Below are positions 37,234 to 45,609 of a stretch of DNA of 64,000 nucleotides, piece after piece (within the stretch, counting starts at the first letter, position 1; each line of letters begins with the position of its first letter). Source of the DNA: CAWAYH01 sp963786195 (GTDB lineage Bacteria; Acidobacteriota; Vicinamibacteria; Vicinamibacterales; 2-12-FULL-66-21). A model generated the notes under the pieces. The model was not told where the DNA came from. It made no database searches and saw only the letters and a list, made by a program, of their open reading frames with translations. Position numbers and translations under genes: made by a program. The stretch spans positions 1 to 64,000 of the forward strand of contig CAWAYH010000010.1 of the NCBI GenBank assembly GCA_963786195.1. Reading direction: 5' to 3'.

Positions 37234-38648
37234 GCCGGACCGGGATTCGGGCTCTCGCGCCGATAGCGCTGGCGATCGCGCTGTTGACGCCGCTGACCGT
37301 CGCTCAGACGCGAATCACGCCCCCCAAGAACAAGTACACGCCAGAACAGGACGTCCAGCTCGGGCGGGAGGCGGCCGCTGAAGCCAGGCGCGAGTACCCC
37401 GTCATCAACGATCCGGGGCTCGACTCCTACCTCGATTCGCTCGGTCAGCGGCTCGTCGCCGCGTCGCCGGCCGAACTGAACAATCCGGTCTTCGAGTACT
37501 CGTTCACACCGGTGAATCTGAAGGAGATCAATGCGTTCGCGTTGCCGGGCGGGGCGATGTTCGTCAACCGCGGCATGTTCGAAGCTGCCCAGAAAGAGGG
37601 CGAGGTCGTCGGCGTGATGGCGCACGAGCTGAGCCACGTCCTCCTGCGGCACGGAACGGCAAACGCGACCAAGGCGCAGGGGTTTCAGTTCGGTCAGCTG
37701 GCTGGCGCGATCGCGGGCGCCGTGGTGGGCGGGGGCTGGGGAGACATGATCGCACAAGGCAGCCAGCTCGGACTCGGCACCTGGCTGCTGAAGTACAGCC
37801 GCGAGTACGAGAAACAGGCCGACCTGCTCGGGTCCCAGATCATGGCGCGCGCCGGGTACGATCCGCTCGACCTCGCCAGGATGTTCGAAACGATCCAGCA
37901 GCAATCGCAGGGCGGCGGGCCGCAGTGGCTGAGCAGCCACCCGGATCCGGGGAACCGTTCCGCGTATATCGCAAAGGAGGCCGCGATGCTTCGCGTCGCG
38001 CACCGTGACTCGCAGCCTCCGGAATTCCAGCGCGCCCAGGCGGCATTCGCCCGCCTGCCGGCGGCAACCTCGATGGCGGATCTGGCGCGCAGCGGACGCG
38101 GCAACACGGGCGGCGGCGACCCGTCCGGCGCGCCGGTCGGGCGGATCGGCGATCCGGTCCCGCCGCCGTCGCCCGACTTCAGGACGATCCAGGGCGGGCG
38201 CCTGTTCGACGCGGACGTGCCGGCGAACTGGCAGGCCGTGTCATCGAACAATGCGGTGAAGTACGTGCCGCGGAACGGCTATGGCGCAGTGGAGGGCGGG
38301 CAGACGATCTTCACGCACGGCGTCGAGTTCGGCGTGGCGCCCGCAGCATCGCGTCAACTGATCGAGGCCACGCGCACGCTGCTGAACGCGTTCGCCCGCG
38401 GCAATCCCGACCTGCGCCAGCGCGGAGAGACCCGCGATCTGCGGCTCTCAGAACGCTCGGCGCTCGGCGTCTCCCTCGTCAATCGATCACAGCTCGGGGG
38501 ATCCGAATACATCGACGTCTACACGACGTTTCTCGCAGACGGCCGTCTGTTCTATTTCGCCACCATCGTGCCCGAGCGCGACGCCGCGCAGTACAGCCCG
38601 GTCTTCGAACGCATCGGACGCTCGATCAGGCTCCGCGATGTACGCTAG
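37230..38648 (+). CDS. M48 family zinc metalloprotease, exported (BepA-like)
   Basis: 472 residues. Signal peptide ending PLTVAQ. The M48 domain has INAFALPGGAMFVNRGMFEA, then the zinc helix VGVMAHELSHVLLRHG (HELSH near residue 138) and the third ligand region YSREYEKQADLLGSQIM. Substrate-gating features match BepA/LoiP-like periplasmic proteases, which check outer-membrane protein assembly. No TPR domain follows; instead a low-complexity linker and a C-terminal domain of about 160 residues (PANWQAVSSNNAVKYVPRNG; ATRTLLNAFARGNPDL). Coupled to the zinc-ribbon gene upstream. The 3' end overlaps the convergent sigma-54 activator gene by 23 bases. Confidence 0.92.
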   Translation: MSRTGIRALAPIALAIALLTPLTVAQTRITPPKNKYTPEQDVQLGREAAAEARREYPVINDPGLDSYLDSLGQRLVAASPAELNNPVFEYSFTPVNLKEINAFALPGGAMFVNRGMFEAAQKEGEVVGVMAHELSHVLLRHGTANATKAQGFQFGQLAGAIAGAVVGGGWGDMIAQGSQLGLGTWLLKYSREYEKQADLLGSQIMARAGYDPLDLARMFETIQQQSQGGGPQWLSSHPDPGNRSAYIAKEAAMLRVAHRDSQPPEFQRAQAAFARLPAATSMADLARSGRGNTGGGDPSGAPVGRIGDPVPPPSPDFRTIQGGRLFDADVPANWQAVSSNNAVKYVPRNGYGAVEGGQTIFTHGVEFGVAPAASRQLIEATRTLLNAFARGNPDLRQRGETRDLRLSERSALGVSLVNRSQLGGSEYIDVYTTFLADGRLFYFATIVPERDAAQYSPVFERIGRSIRLRDVR

Positions 38649-39658
38649 GCAGGTCCATCGGACGTCTGATCCCGAGCTTGAGCATCCGGCTGCGCAGCGT
38701 GCTCGGGTGCAGACCCAACGCTGACGCCGCACCTTCCGGCCCTTCGATCCGCCACGACGTCGTCCCGAGGATACGCTCGATGTGCGAACGCTCCACGTCG
38801 GTGAGCCGTGTGGGCGGGGCCTGCGGCTGGACCTCGGTACCCATGGAGACCAGCGCCTCCATCAGGTGCAGCACGCCGTCGGAACAGGTGATGATCCCGC
38901 GTTCGATGACGTGCTCCAGCTCGCGGATGTTGCCCGGCCAGTCGGTACGCCTCCAGCTGATTCAGGACGGTCGTGGGGATCGTGTGGATGGGCTTGCCGT
39001 ACCGGCGCGACAGCGTATCGACGAAATGCGTCGTCAGCAGCGGCACGTCACCCGCGCGATTGCGCAGCGGCGGCGACGAGATCGGAAACACGTTGAGCCG
39101 ATAGAACAGGTCCTGCCGGAATCGTCCGGCGCGGACCTCTTCGTGAATATCCCGGTTGGTCGCGGCGATCACGCGGACGTCGACATGAATCGTGCGGGGG
39201 GATCCGAGACGCTCCATCGTGCCTTCCTGAAGGACCCGCAGGAGCTTGGCCTGGAGATCCAGCGGCAGCTCCCCCACCTCGTCCAGGAAGATCGTCCCGC
39301 CGTGCGCCAGCTCGAAGCGTCCCGGCTGCGCGGAGGTCGCGTCCGTGAATGCCCCTCGCTCGCGGCCGAACAACTCGCTTTCGATGAGCGCGGCCGGCAG
39401 CGCGGCACAATTGACTTCGACGAATCGCCCCCGCCGGCGCGAGCTGTGCTCGTGGATCGCGCGTGCGACGACGCCCTTGCCCGTTCCCGTTTCGCCGAGG
39501 AGCATCACCGTCGCGTCCGTCGGCGCCACTTGCTCGACCTTCTGCCACATCAGTCTGAAGGCCTCGCTGGCGCCGACCAGCGTGTCCGTCGTGCGCACCG
39601 GTCGCAGCAGCGCCGGCGGGAGGGGGTTCGACATTTGGACCACGGCACTCGTCAACAT
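38626..39658 (-). CDS. Sigma-54-dependent activator without sensory domain; GAFTDA variant; one frameshift
   Basis: Starts at the ATG at 39658 (MLTSAVVQMSNPLPPALLRP) with AGGAG upstream. Walker A GETGTGKG, Walker B GTIFLDEVGELP and FYRLNVFPISSPPLRNRAGD are present. The sigma-54 contact loop reads GAFTDA, not GAFTGA. A single-base shift near 38945 follows LNQLEAY; beyond it the frame gives the WPGN(I)REL region and the Fis-type HTH RIEGPEGAASALGLHPSTLR then SRMLKLGI. About 343 residues with only 35 before the AAA+ core. The gene directly upstream encodes a stand-alone receiver (19-base gap), so the pair could act as a split NtrC-type regulator. Paralogue at 26579. Confidence 0.85.
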
Positions 39659-39677
39659 GACCGATCTCCTGATTTCC

Positions 39678-40109
39678 TTAGCGACTGTCTGGTTCCACTG
39701 GCGTGTGGCTTCCAGGTTTCTGCGGGAGCGGTCCGATCTGCCGCTCGCCGCGCGCGGCCGCGCGCACGGCAGGCAGCAGCTCCTCGCCCGCGGTATTCTT
39801 GAGGACGTAGCCAGACGCGCCGGCGGCCATTCCCCGCGCGACAACGGCGGGATCGTCGTACACCGTCACGAACACGATTCGGGTCCCCGGATGCCGGCGA
39901 AGGATCTCGTGCGCCGCTTCGATGCCGTCGAGACCGGGCATCCCGATGTCGGTCACGATGACGTCCGGCGACAGCGCCTCGGCCGCATCCACCAGCGCCT
40001 GGCCGTCCTGGACTGATCCGACCACCTCGCACTCTCCCTGGAGCAGTTCCCGCAGAAGCGCCGCATTGTCCGCGTGATCGTCAGCCAGCAGCACTCGCGT
40101 TCTTCCCAT
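39678..40109 (-). CDS. Single-domain response regulator (receiver only)
   Basis: 143 residues from the ATG at 40109 (MGRTRVLLADDHADNAALLR). The receiver motif set is complete: acidic pair in LLADDHA, phospho-aspartate in DVIVTDIGMPGLDG, threonine/valine in IVFVTVYDD and lysine in YVLKNTAGEELLPAVRAAAR. No output domain follows, only a short tail (QIGPLPQKPGSHTPVEPD). The sequence is of NarL type rather than CheY type. It lies 19 bases before the sigma-54 activator gene, and a kinase plus NarL regulator are encoded just upstream on the same strand, so it could pass phosphate or control the activator by contact. Confidence 0.88.
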   Translation of the reverse strand: MGRTRVLLADDHADNAALLRELLQGECEVVGSVQDGQALVDAAEALSPDVIVTDIGMPGLDGIEAAHEILRRHPGTRIVFVTVYDDPAVVARGMAAGASGYVLKNTAGEELLPAVRAAARGERQIGPLPQKPGSHTPVEPDSR

Positions 40110-40248
40110 GATTCGTTCGGCCCCGCTTTCTCTCCTGCGCATCCTAGCCGGGGAGACAAGAGCAGCATCAGAGCAAAAGTACGGGAAGAGGGGGGTAAAA
40201 GTACGAGGATCGACCGGAAAATGACCGAAGGGACCTTTCTGGGCCTGT

Positions 40249-40878
40249 CTATTCGCTCACCAGGCCGCGCTGAATGGCGTAGCGAACCAGCTCAGCCGTG
40301 GATTGGACGCCGAGCGTCGCCATCATCTCGTATTTGTGGGCTTCGACCGTGCGAGTCGACAGGTTCAGCTCCGAGGCGATCTCTTTCGCGCGACGCCCCG
40401 CGACGATGAGCCGGAGGACGTCGAGCTGACGGGGAGTCAGCGTCTTTGCCGGCGGTGAAGCCGCCGACATGCCGACGATCACGTCCTTCGTCACCGCGGG
40501 CGTCAGATACATCCGGCCGTGCAGCACCTCGTCGATCGCGTTCAGCAGCTCGTCGCCCGCGGATTGCTTCAGGAGAAAGCCGGAGGCGCCGGCGCGCACC
40601 GCCTCCGTCGCGAGCTCGGTCTCCACGTGCATCGTCAGGAAGATGACCTTGACGTCGAGGTGCTCGGCCCTGAGCAGACGCAGCGCGTCCAGCCCGCTCA
40701 GTACCGGCATCGAGATGTCGGTCACAATCACGTCGGGTCGAAGACGCTTCGCCGCTTCGACGAGCTGCCGGCCGTCGCGGACGGCGCCGACGAGCTCGTA
40801 GGAGTCCTTCAGCAGGCTGATCAGTCCATCGGAGACGATCGCGTGGTCGTCGGCGAGCAGGATCTTCGGCCGTCGCAT
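40249..40878 (-). CDS. NarL/LuxR-family response regulator
   Basis: 209 residues from the ATG at 40878 (MRRPKILLADDHAIVSDGLI). The open frame extends upstream into the kinase gene, but the receiver begins here. Receiver: DD in LLADDHA, phospho-aspartate in DVIVTDISMPVLSG, T in VIFLTMHVE, K in FLLKQSAGDE. The LuxR-type HTH is LTPRQLDVLRLIVAGRRAKE then IASELNLSTRTVEAHKYEMM. Follows the PAS-GAF kinase gene by 26 bases on the same strand, so they form a cognate pair. The final 139-base gap before the receiver-only gene is non-coding. Confidence 0.94.
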   Translation of the reverse strand: MRRPKILLADDHAIVSDGLISLLKDSYELVGAVRDGRQLVEAAKRLRPDVIVTDISMPVLSGLDALRLLRAEHLDVKVIFLTMHVETELATEAVRAGASGFLLKQSAGDELLNAIDEVLHGRMYLTPAVTKDVIVGMSAASPPAKTLTPRQLDVLRLIVAGRRAKEIASELNLSTRTVEAHKYEMMATLGVQSTAELVRYAIQRGLVSE

Positions 40879-40904
40879 CTGGTCTTGAACTCTCAGGTCA
40901 GGGG

Positions 40905-42680
40905 CTACGCGCCCAGCGGCGTCGACACTCGTACGGTCGTGCCGCGCGGCCCGCTGTCGATGTTCACGGTCCCACGCAACAGTCTGGCGCGCTCTTTGAT
41001 ACTCCTCAGCCCCAGCCCCCCGAGTGCCCGGTCCGGATCGAAGCCATGGCCGTCGTCGCTGATCGTCAGCACGATCTCGCCGTCGCCGGGACGGAGCGCG
41101 ACCTGCGCACGCTGCGCGCCGGCGTGCCGCGCGACGTTCCGAAGCGCTTCCTGCGTGGCTCGAAACAAGCACAGTGCCACGTCGGGTTGAACGGTCTTGG
41201 GCGTATCCCCCGGCGTGAACGCGACTTCAATCCCATGCTGACGGCCGAATTCCGAGCAGTGGGACTCGATTGCCGCCACGAGCCCCACGTGCTGGAGGAC
41301 GCCCGGGTGCAGCTCGTGGGAGAGCCGCCGGACGTTGTCCGCCAATGCGTTGGTACGCTGCATCACCGCGGCGAATCCCTCCTCGAGTGCCGAGGCGTCG
41401 GACTCGCGCAGACGACGCTTCAGGTTGCTCAGGGCGATTGACAGCCCCGCGAGCTGCTGGTTGATGTCGTCGTGCAATTCGCGGGCGATGCGCGTCCGCT
41501 CGGCCTCCTGCGCGGCAATCAGCCGGCCGGCGAGATCCTGGATTCGCTCGTAGCTGACTCGCAGCGCCGCTTCCTTCTCGGCGCGCTCCTCTTCGGCTTG
41601 CTTCCGCTCCAGTACCAGATCGAGTTGCGTGGCAATGGTGGCGATCACTTTGATGAGCCGCTCGTCTTCGTCTCGCGTCTCACGGAGGAAGAACTCGATG
41701 AGCGCGACGACCCGCGTGCCGGCGACGATCGGGATGCATAGCGCCGCCTTGAGCCCGACCGCGCGGGCCGCCTCCGCTCGCGGGAAATTGCCGTCCTCGG
41801 TGACATCGCGCACCCAGGCCGGCGCTTTCGACTGCCACACGCGCCCGGGAAGCCCGATGCCCGGCAGGAACGTCGTCTGCTCGGAGGACCGCCGAAATCC
41901 GTACAGACCGCCTACACGTGCGAACCACGCATCGCCGCAATCGAGATGCGAACCGTCGGAGCTCGGGATCCACGTCTGCCCGAGTGCCCACCCGGTTCGT
42001 TCGCAAACCCGGCGGAGGATGACGTTGAGCGAGGCCGTCAGGTCATCGGCGGATGTGATGTCGCGGGTGATGCCGTGCAGCAGGGTGATTTCTTCCTCGA
42101 CGCGGAGGCGTTCGGCGATCTCCTCCCGGAGGGACAGGTTCGCGCGAAAGAGCTCGTTCGTCCGCGAGGCGACGCGCTGCTCCAGTGTGTCCTGACTCTC
42201 ACGGAGCGCGTCTTGCGCGCGCTTCTGCTCCTCGATCTCCGTGCTCGTCCCGAACAACCTGACGATCTGTCCATTCCCGTCGCGCACGGGAAGCGCGCGA
42301 GCCAGATGCCAGCGGTACTCGCCGTCGGATTGGCGGAGTCGGTACTCGACCTCGAACACTTTGCCGGTGCTGACCGCCTCGGCCCACCGGCTCACCTTGA
42401 GCTCGATGTCTTCCGGATGCACTACGCGCTGCCATCCCAGCCCCTCGAGCTCGTCAAGGGTCAGGCCTGTGTAGTCGAAGCAGCTCTGGTTGTAATAAAC
42501 GATGTGGCCGTCGGGCTTCGCAATCCACACGAGGTGCGGAAGCGCATCCACCATCCGGCGGAAGTCCTGTTCGGCGGCCATCGGCTGGCCGTCGCAGCCG
42601 GGTTCAAGGGAACCGCCAGAGCCTTCCGTCACTGCTGCCTCCAACGCGCCCATGGTACCCCACCGCGGTTGGGCAGTCAT
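40905..42680 (-). CDS. PAS-GAF sensor histidine kinase (HisKA_3, NarX/DegS-like core)
   Basis: 591 residues, no membrane helix, so cytosolic. PAS at about 40-160 (ALPHLVWIAKPDGHIVYYNQ; YRWHLARALPVRDGNGQIVR). Coiled coil, then GAF at about 210-370 (LPGIGLPGRVWQSKAPAWVR; AALCIPIVAGTRVVALIEFF). The HisKA_3 box is RTRIARELHDDINQQLAGLS, with the phospho-histidine in ELHDD. The HATPase_c domain has LFRATQEALRNVARHAGAQR and GLGLRSIKERARLLRG. This core pairs with NarL-type regulators, and one lies 26 bases downstream. The signal is unknown; the PAS and GAF could bind haem, flavin or a small ligand. Start at 42680 or at an internal ATG about 9 codons on. Confidence 0.93.
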   Translation of the reverse strand: MTAQPRWGTMGALEAAVTEGSGGSLEPGCDGQPMAAEQDFRRMVDALPHLVWIAKPDGHIVYYNQSCFDYTGLTLDELEGLGWQRVVHPEDIELKVSRWAEAVSTGKVFEVEYRLRQSDGEYRWHLARALPVRDGNGQIVRLFGTSTEIEEQKRAQDALRESQDTLEQRVASRTNELFRANLSLREEIAERLRVEEEITLLHGITRDITSADDLTASLNVILRRVCERTGWALGQTWIPSSDGSHLDCGDAWFARVGGLYGFRRSSEQTTFLPGIGLPGRVWQSKAPAWVRDVTEDGNFPRAEAARAVGLKAALCIPIVAGTRVVALIEFFLRETRDEDERLIKVIATIATQLDLVLERKQAEEERAEKEAALRVSYERIQDLAGRLIAAQEAERTRIARELHDDINQQLAGLSIALSNLKRRLRESDASALEEGFAAVMQRTNALADNVRRLSHELHPGVLQHVGLVAAIESHCSEFGRQHGIEVAFTPGDTPKTVQPDVALCLFRATQEALRNVARHAGAQRAQVALRPGDGEIVLTISDDGHGFDPDRALGGLGLRSIKERARLLRGTVNIDSGPRGTTVRVSTPLGA

Positions 42681-42812
42681 AGGCGGTGCGGGACTGGAAG
42701 AATCTGCTGTTCCGAGCGGTCGATCGGGTGGCTCGTTCTGCGTACGTTTGCACCTGTCTGCAAGAAATACGGCCGGAATCGCGCGGGCAGCGGACTTGCG
42801 TTCTCAACCGTC

Positions 42813-43526
42813 ATGACGCTGCACTTCGTCGATGTGGCCGAGGATCCGCGCCGGATTCCCGGGATCTTCAACTACTGCGATCAATGGTGTGCCTACTGTC
42901 CGCTGACCGCCAGGTGCCTGGCGTTCGCGTGCATCGCCCATCGGCGCGAGCGCGAACCCGGCGACATCTATCAGGCGGTCGCGGGCCGGTTGCACGACGC
43001 CGTTCAGTCCGCCCGTGATCAGGTCGCGACGGACGGCGGTGACACGCGCGAGCTCGACTCGCTGCTGCGGCTCACAGACGCGTTGACGATCGGCGCGCCG
43101 GTCCTTCGCGACCCGATCGAGCAGATGGGCCGTCAGTACTTCCTCACCGCGGCCCACTATCTGACATCCCGAGCAGATCTGCCGGAGCTGACGAGCCGAC
43201 GGGAGTCAGGCGTACCGACGCCGCTCGACGTCCTCGCCTGGTATCACAAGCTCGTGCCGGTGAAGATCTACAGAGCGCTCGTGGCCGCCGCTCAGTGCGC
43301 CCGCGACGACGACGAACGGCTGGACGACGCGAATGTCTCGGTGAAGATCGCGCTCCTGGCCATCGATCGGTCGATCCTCGCGCTGGGCGAGCTCGCGGAA
43401 GAAGACGCCGACGCGCGAATCGATCACCTGCGTCTCCAGCTGAGACGCCTGGCCAGGGAGCTGGACGGCCGGTTTCCCTCCGCACGAGGTCTCGTACGCC
43501 CGCATTTCGATGCCCCCGCCGATTAG
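42813..43526 (+). CDS. Protein of unknown function with N-terminal Cys cluster, first gene of the pyrimidine operon
   Basis: 237 residues from the ATG at 42813 (MTLHFVDVAEDPRRIPGIFN). The cluster CDQWCAYCPLTARCLAFAC (C-x3-C-x2-C-x5-C-x4-C, residues about 22-40) could bind an iron-sulfur cluster or zinc. The rest is helical: YQAVAGRLHDAVQSARDQVA, LDVLAWYHKLVPVKIYRALV, RIDHLRLQLRRLARELDGRF. I do not recognise the family. It stands 45 bases before the ureidopropionase gene on the same strand. A cysteine cluster in this place could make it an electron or redox partner for PreA, which here lacks its own ferredoxin part; that is inference only. Confidence 0.8.
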   Translation: MTLHFVDVAEDPRRIPGIFNYCDQWCAYCPLTARCLAFACIAHRREREPGDIYQAVAGRLHDAVQSARDQVATDGGDTRELDSLLRLTDALTIGAPVLRDPIEQMGRQYFLTAAHYLTSRADLPELTSRRESGVPTPLDVLAWYHKLVPVKIYRALVAAAQCARDDDERLDDANVSVKIALLAIDRSILALGELAEEDADARIDHLRLQLRRLARELDGRFPSARGLVRPHFDAPAD

Positions 43527-43571
43527 TGGCATACTGACGTTTTCACCAGGAGCCATAAGGAGGGGCAGGCC

Positions 43572-44441
43572 ATGCCGCGCACCGTGCGCTGCGGACTGAT
43601 TCAGACCCGGAACGTCCTGGGACCCGATCGGGACCTCGCCGCCATCAAGAAGGCGATGATCGATCGACACCAGACGCTCATCGGGGAAGCGGGCCGCAAG
43701 AAGGTCAGGATCCTCTGCCTCCAGGAGCTCTTCTACGGCCCGTACTTCTGCGCCGAGCAGGAGACGCGCTGGTATCACCTCACCGAGCGTGTGCCGGATG
43801 GACCGACGATCACGCTGATCCGGAAGCTCGCCAAGAAGCACCAGATGGTCATCGTCGCGCCGATTTACGAAGAGGAGCAGCCGGGCGTGTACTACAACAC
43901 GGCGGCGGTCGTCGACGCGGACGGCAAGTATCTGGGCAAGTACCGGAAGACGCACATCCCGCACTGCAAACCGGGCTTCTGGGAGAAGTTCTATTTCCGG
44001 CCGGGCAACCTCGGGTATCCCGTGTTCGAGACGGCGTACGCGAAGGTCGGCGTTTACATCTGTTACGACCGTCACTTTCCTGAAGGCGCGCGCGCGCTGG
44101 GCCTCAATGGCGCCGAAATCGTCTTCAACCCCTCCGCAACGGTGGCTGGCCTCTCCGAGTATCTCTGGAAGCTCGAGCAGCCGGCACACGCCGTTGCCAA
44201 CGGGTACTTCATCGGCGCGGTCAACCGCGTCGGGCACGAAGCGCCCTGGAACATCGGCGAGTTCTACGGCTCGAGCTACTTCTGCGACCCCCGCGGACGC
44301 ATCCTCGCCGAGGGTCCGCGTGACAAGGATGCGGTGGTGGTCGCGGACCTGAATCTCGATCTGATCGAAGAGGTTCGATCGGTGTGGCAATTCTTCCGCG
44401 ATCGCCGCCCGGATGCGTACGGGGCGCTTGTTTCACCGTAA
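43572..44441 (+). CDS. pydC: Beta-ureidopropionase / N-carbamoyl amidohydrolase (nitrilase superfamily)
   Basis: 289 residues from the ATG at 43572, with AAGGAGG about 12 bases upstream. The nitrilase triad is visible: Glu in ILCLQELFYGPYFC, Lys in YRKTHIPHCKPGFWEKFYFR (KYRKTHIPH), Cys in VYICYDRHFPEGARALGLNG. The PGFWEKFYFRPGN stretch and the YFCAEQ segment are typical of beta-ureidopropionases of pyrimidine breakdown. It cleaves N-carbamoyl-beta-alanine (or the methylated form) to beta-amino acid, CO2 and ammonia in the cytosol. PreA and dihydropyrimidinase genes follow at once, which supports the substrate call. Complete and in one frame. Confidence 0.92.
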   Translation: MPRTVRCGLIQTRNVLGPDRDLAAIKKAMIDRHQTLIGEAGRKKVRILCLQELFYGPYFCAEQETRWYHLTERVPDGPTITLIRKLAKKHQMVIVAPIYEEEQPGVYYNTAAVVDADGKYLGKYRKTHIPHCKPGFWEKFYFRPGNLGYPVFETAYAKVGVYICYDRHFPEGARALGLNGAEIVFNPSATVAGLSEYLWKLEQPAHAVANGYFIGAVNRVGHEAPWNIGEFYGSSYFCDPRGRILAEGPRDKDAVVVADLNLDLIEEVRSVWQFFRDRRPDAYGALVSP

Positions 44442-44464
44442 GGCCATGGGGCGACGCCCCGGCC
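44442..44464 (+). promoter_or_regulatory. Intercistronic GC hairpin between pydC and preA
   Basis: GGGGCGACGCCCC at 44448-44460 flanked by GGCC on both sides can fold into a stable hairpin, starting right after the pydC stop and ending 14 bases before the preA ATG. It could stabilise or process the mRNA; there is no T run, so full termination is unlikely. Confidence 0.5.
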
Positions 44465-44478
44465 GTTGAGGCAACTGC

Positions 44479-45609
44479 ATGGGACCTGACCTCTCCGTCA
44501 CGTTTACCGGCATTCGCTTCGAGAATCCGTTCCTGCTCGCGTCGGCGCCGCCGACCGAATCCGAGAACAATATCCTCAATGCCTTCGAGGCCGGATGGGG
44601 CGGGGTCGTCACGAAGACGATCGGGATGCATCCCGTCGCCAACGTGGCCGGACCCAAGACGAAGTTCCTCCGCTACTATCCCGAATCCAGCGTCCTGTCC
44701 ATGAACAAGGGCCGGAGCGGCATCCTGCACTCCTCCTGGAACTGGGAGCTCATCTCCGACAAACCACTGGACTGGTGGCTGCCGCGGCTCGAGCGGATCA
44801 AGAAAGCGTTCCCGAATCGAGTCCTCATCGCGTCGATCATGGCCGGCTCCGGCAACGACAGGGAACTCGAGCGGTGGCGTCTCCTCGCGACGGCCTGTCA
44901 GGACGCCGGTGCCGACGGCCTCGAGCTCAATCTGTCGTGCCCGCACATGGATCGGCCCGACATGGGGTCGAACATCGGGAAGGATCAGGCGCTGTGCTCG
45001 TTCGTCACGCAGGTCGTGAAGGACGTCGCGCGCGTGCCGGTCTGGGCCAAGCTCACCCCGGCCACGGGCAACATCGTCGTCGAGGCGGGCGCGGTGTTCC
45101 GCGGCGGGGGCGATGCGGTCAGCTCGTCGAACACGTTTCCGTCGATCCCGCTCATCGATCCGCAGACGATGGAATTCGAGATGAACGTCGACGGGCGCGT
45201 CTCGAGCGGTGGTCTCGGCGGGCCGGCGATCCTGCCGCAGGCGCTGGCCCTGATGTCGCAGATGACGCGCGCGTTCCCGGATGCGGCGTTCTCGGGCATC
45301 GGAGGCATCGCGGATTTTGGACACGCCCTCAACTATTTTCTCCTCGGCTGCGGCACGGTCCAGGTCTGCACGGCGGCGATGCTCGACCGCGCGGTGGGTC
45401 CCAACGTGATTCGGGCACTGCTCGATGGTTTTCGCCGCTTTCTCGAGCAGCATGCCGATCGCGGCTGGAAGACGCTGGATGATTTTCGGGGACTGATGCG
45501 CGACCGCATCGTGGCACACTCGCAGATCCGGCGGCCGGAGGCGGCGGACTATCGCGGCGGCTACGAGCAGGAAGGCTACGCCGAGCCCGACGTGCTGAAG
45601 AAGCCATGA
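44479..45609 (+). CDS. preA: Dihydropyrimidine dehydrogenase catalytic subunit, PreA type, without ferredoxin domain
   Basis: 376 residues. FMN barrel of the dihydroorotate dehydrogenase fold: FENPFLLASAPPTESENNIL, GVVTKTI near residue 47, LELNLSCPHMDRPDMGSNIG with the catalytic Cys region, VWAKLTPATGNIVVEAGAVF, FSGIGGIADFGHALNYFLLG and VQVCTAAMLDRAVGPNVI. PreA reduces uracil and thymine to the 5,6-dihydro forms together with PreT. E. coli PreA is about 411 residues and ends with two 4Fe-4S motifs; here the C terminus (LDDFRGLMRDRIVAHSQIRR onward) has no cysteine pairs, so the ferredoxin part is missing. No PreT-like gene is in the window. Stop overlaps the hydA ATG by 4 bases. Confidence 0.93.
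   Translation: MGPDLSVTFTGIRFENPFLLASAPPTESENNILNAFEAGWGGVVTKTIGMHPVANVAGPKTKFLRYYPESSVLSMNKGRSGILHSSWNWELISDKPLDWWLPRLERIKKAFPNRVLIASIMAGSGNDRELERWRLLATACQDAGADGLELNLSCPHMDRPDMGSNIGKDQALCSFVTQVVKDVARVPVWAKLTPATGNIVVEAGAVFRGGGDAVSSSNTFPSIPLIDPQTMEFEMNVDGRVSSGGLGGPAILPQALALMSQMTRAFPDAAFSGIGGIADFGHALNYFLLGCGTVQVCTAAMLDRAVGPNVIRALLDGFRRFLEQHADRGWKTLDDFRGLMRDRIVAHSQIRRPEAADYRGGYEQEGYAEPDVLKKP

Noticed and set aside
38626..39658. GAFTDA as proof that the activator cannot use sigma-54
   Set aside because: The contact loop varies naturally in this family and the rest of the AAA+ core is complete, so loss of function cannot be claimed.
43206..44390. 394-codon minus-strand open frame
   Set aside because: Antisense to the intact ureidopropionase gene with its full catalytic triad.
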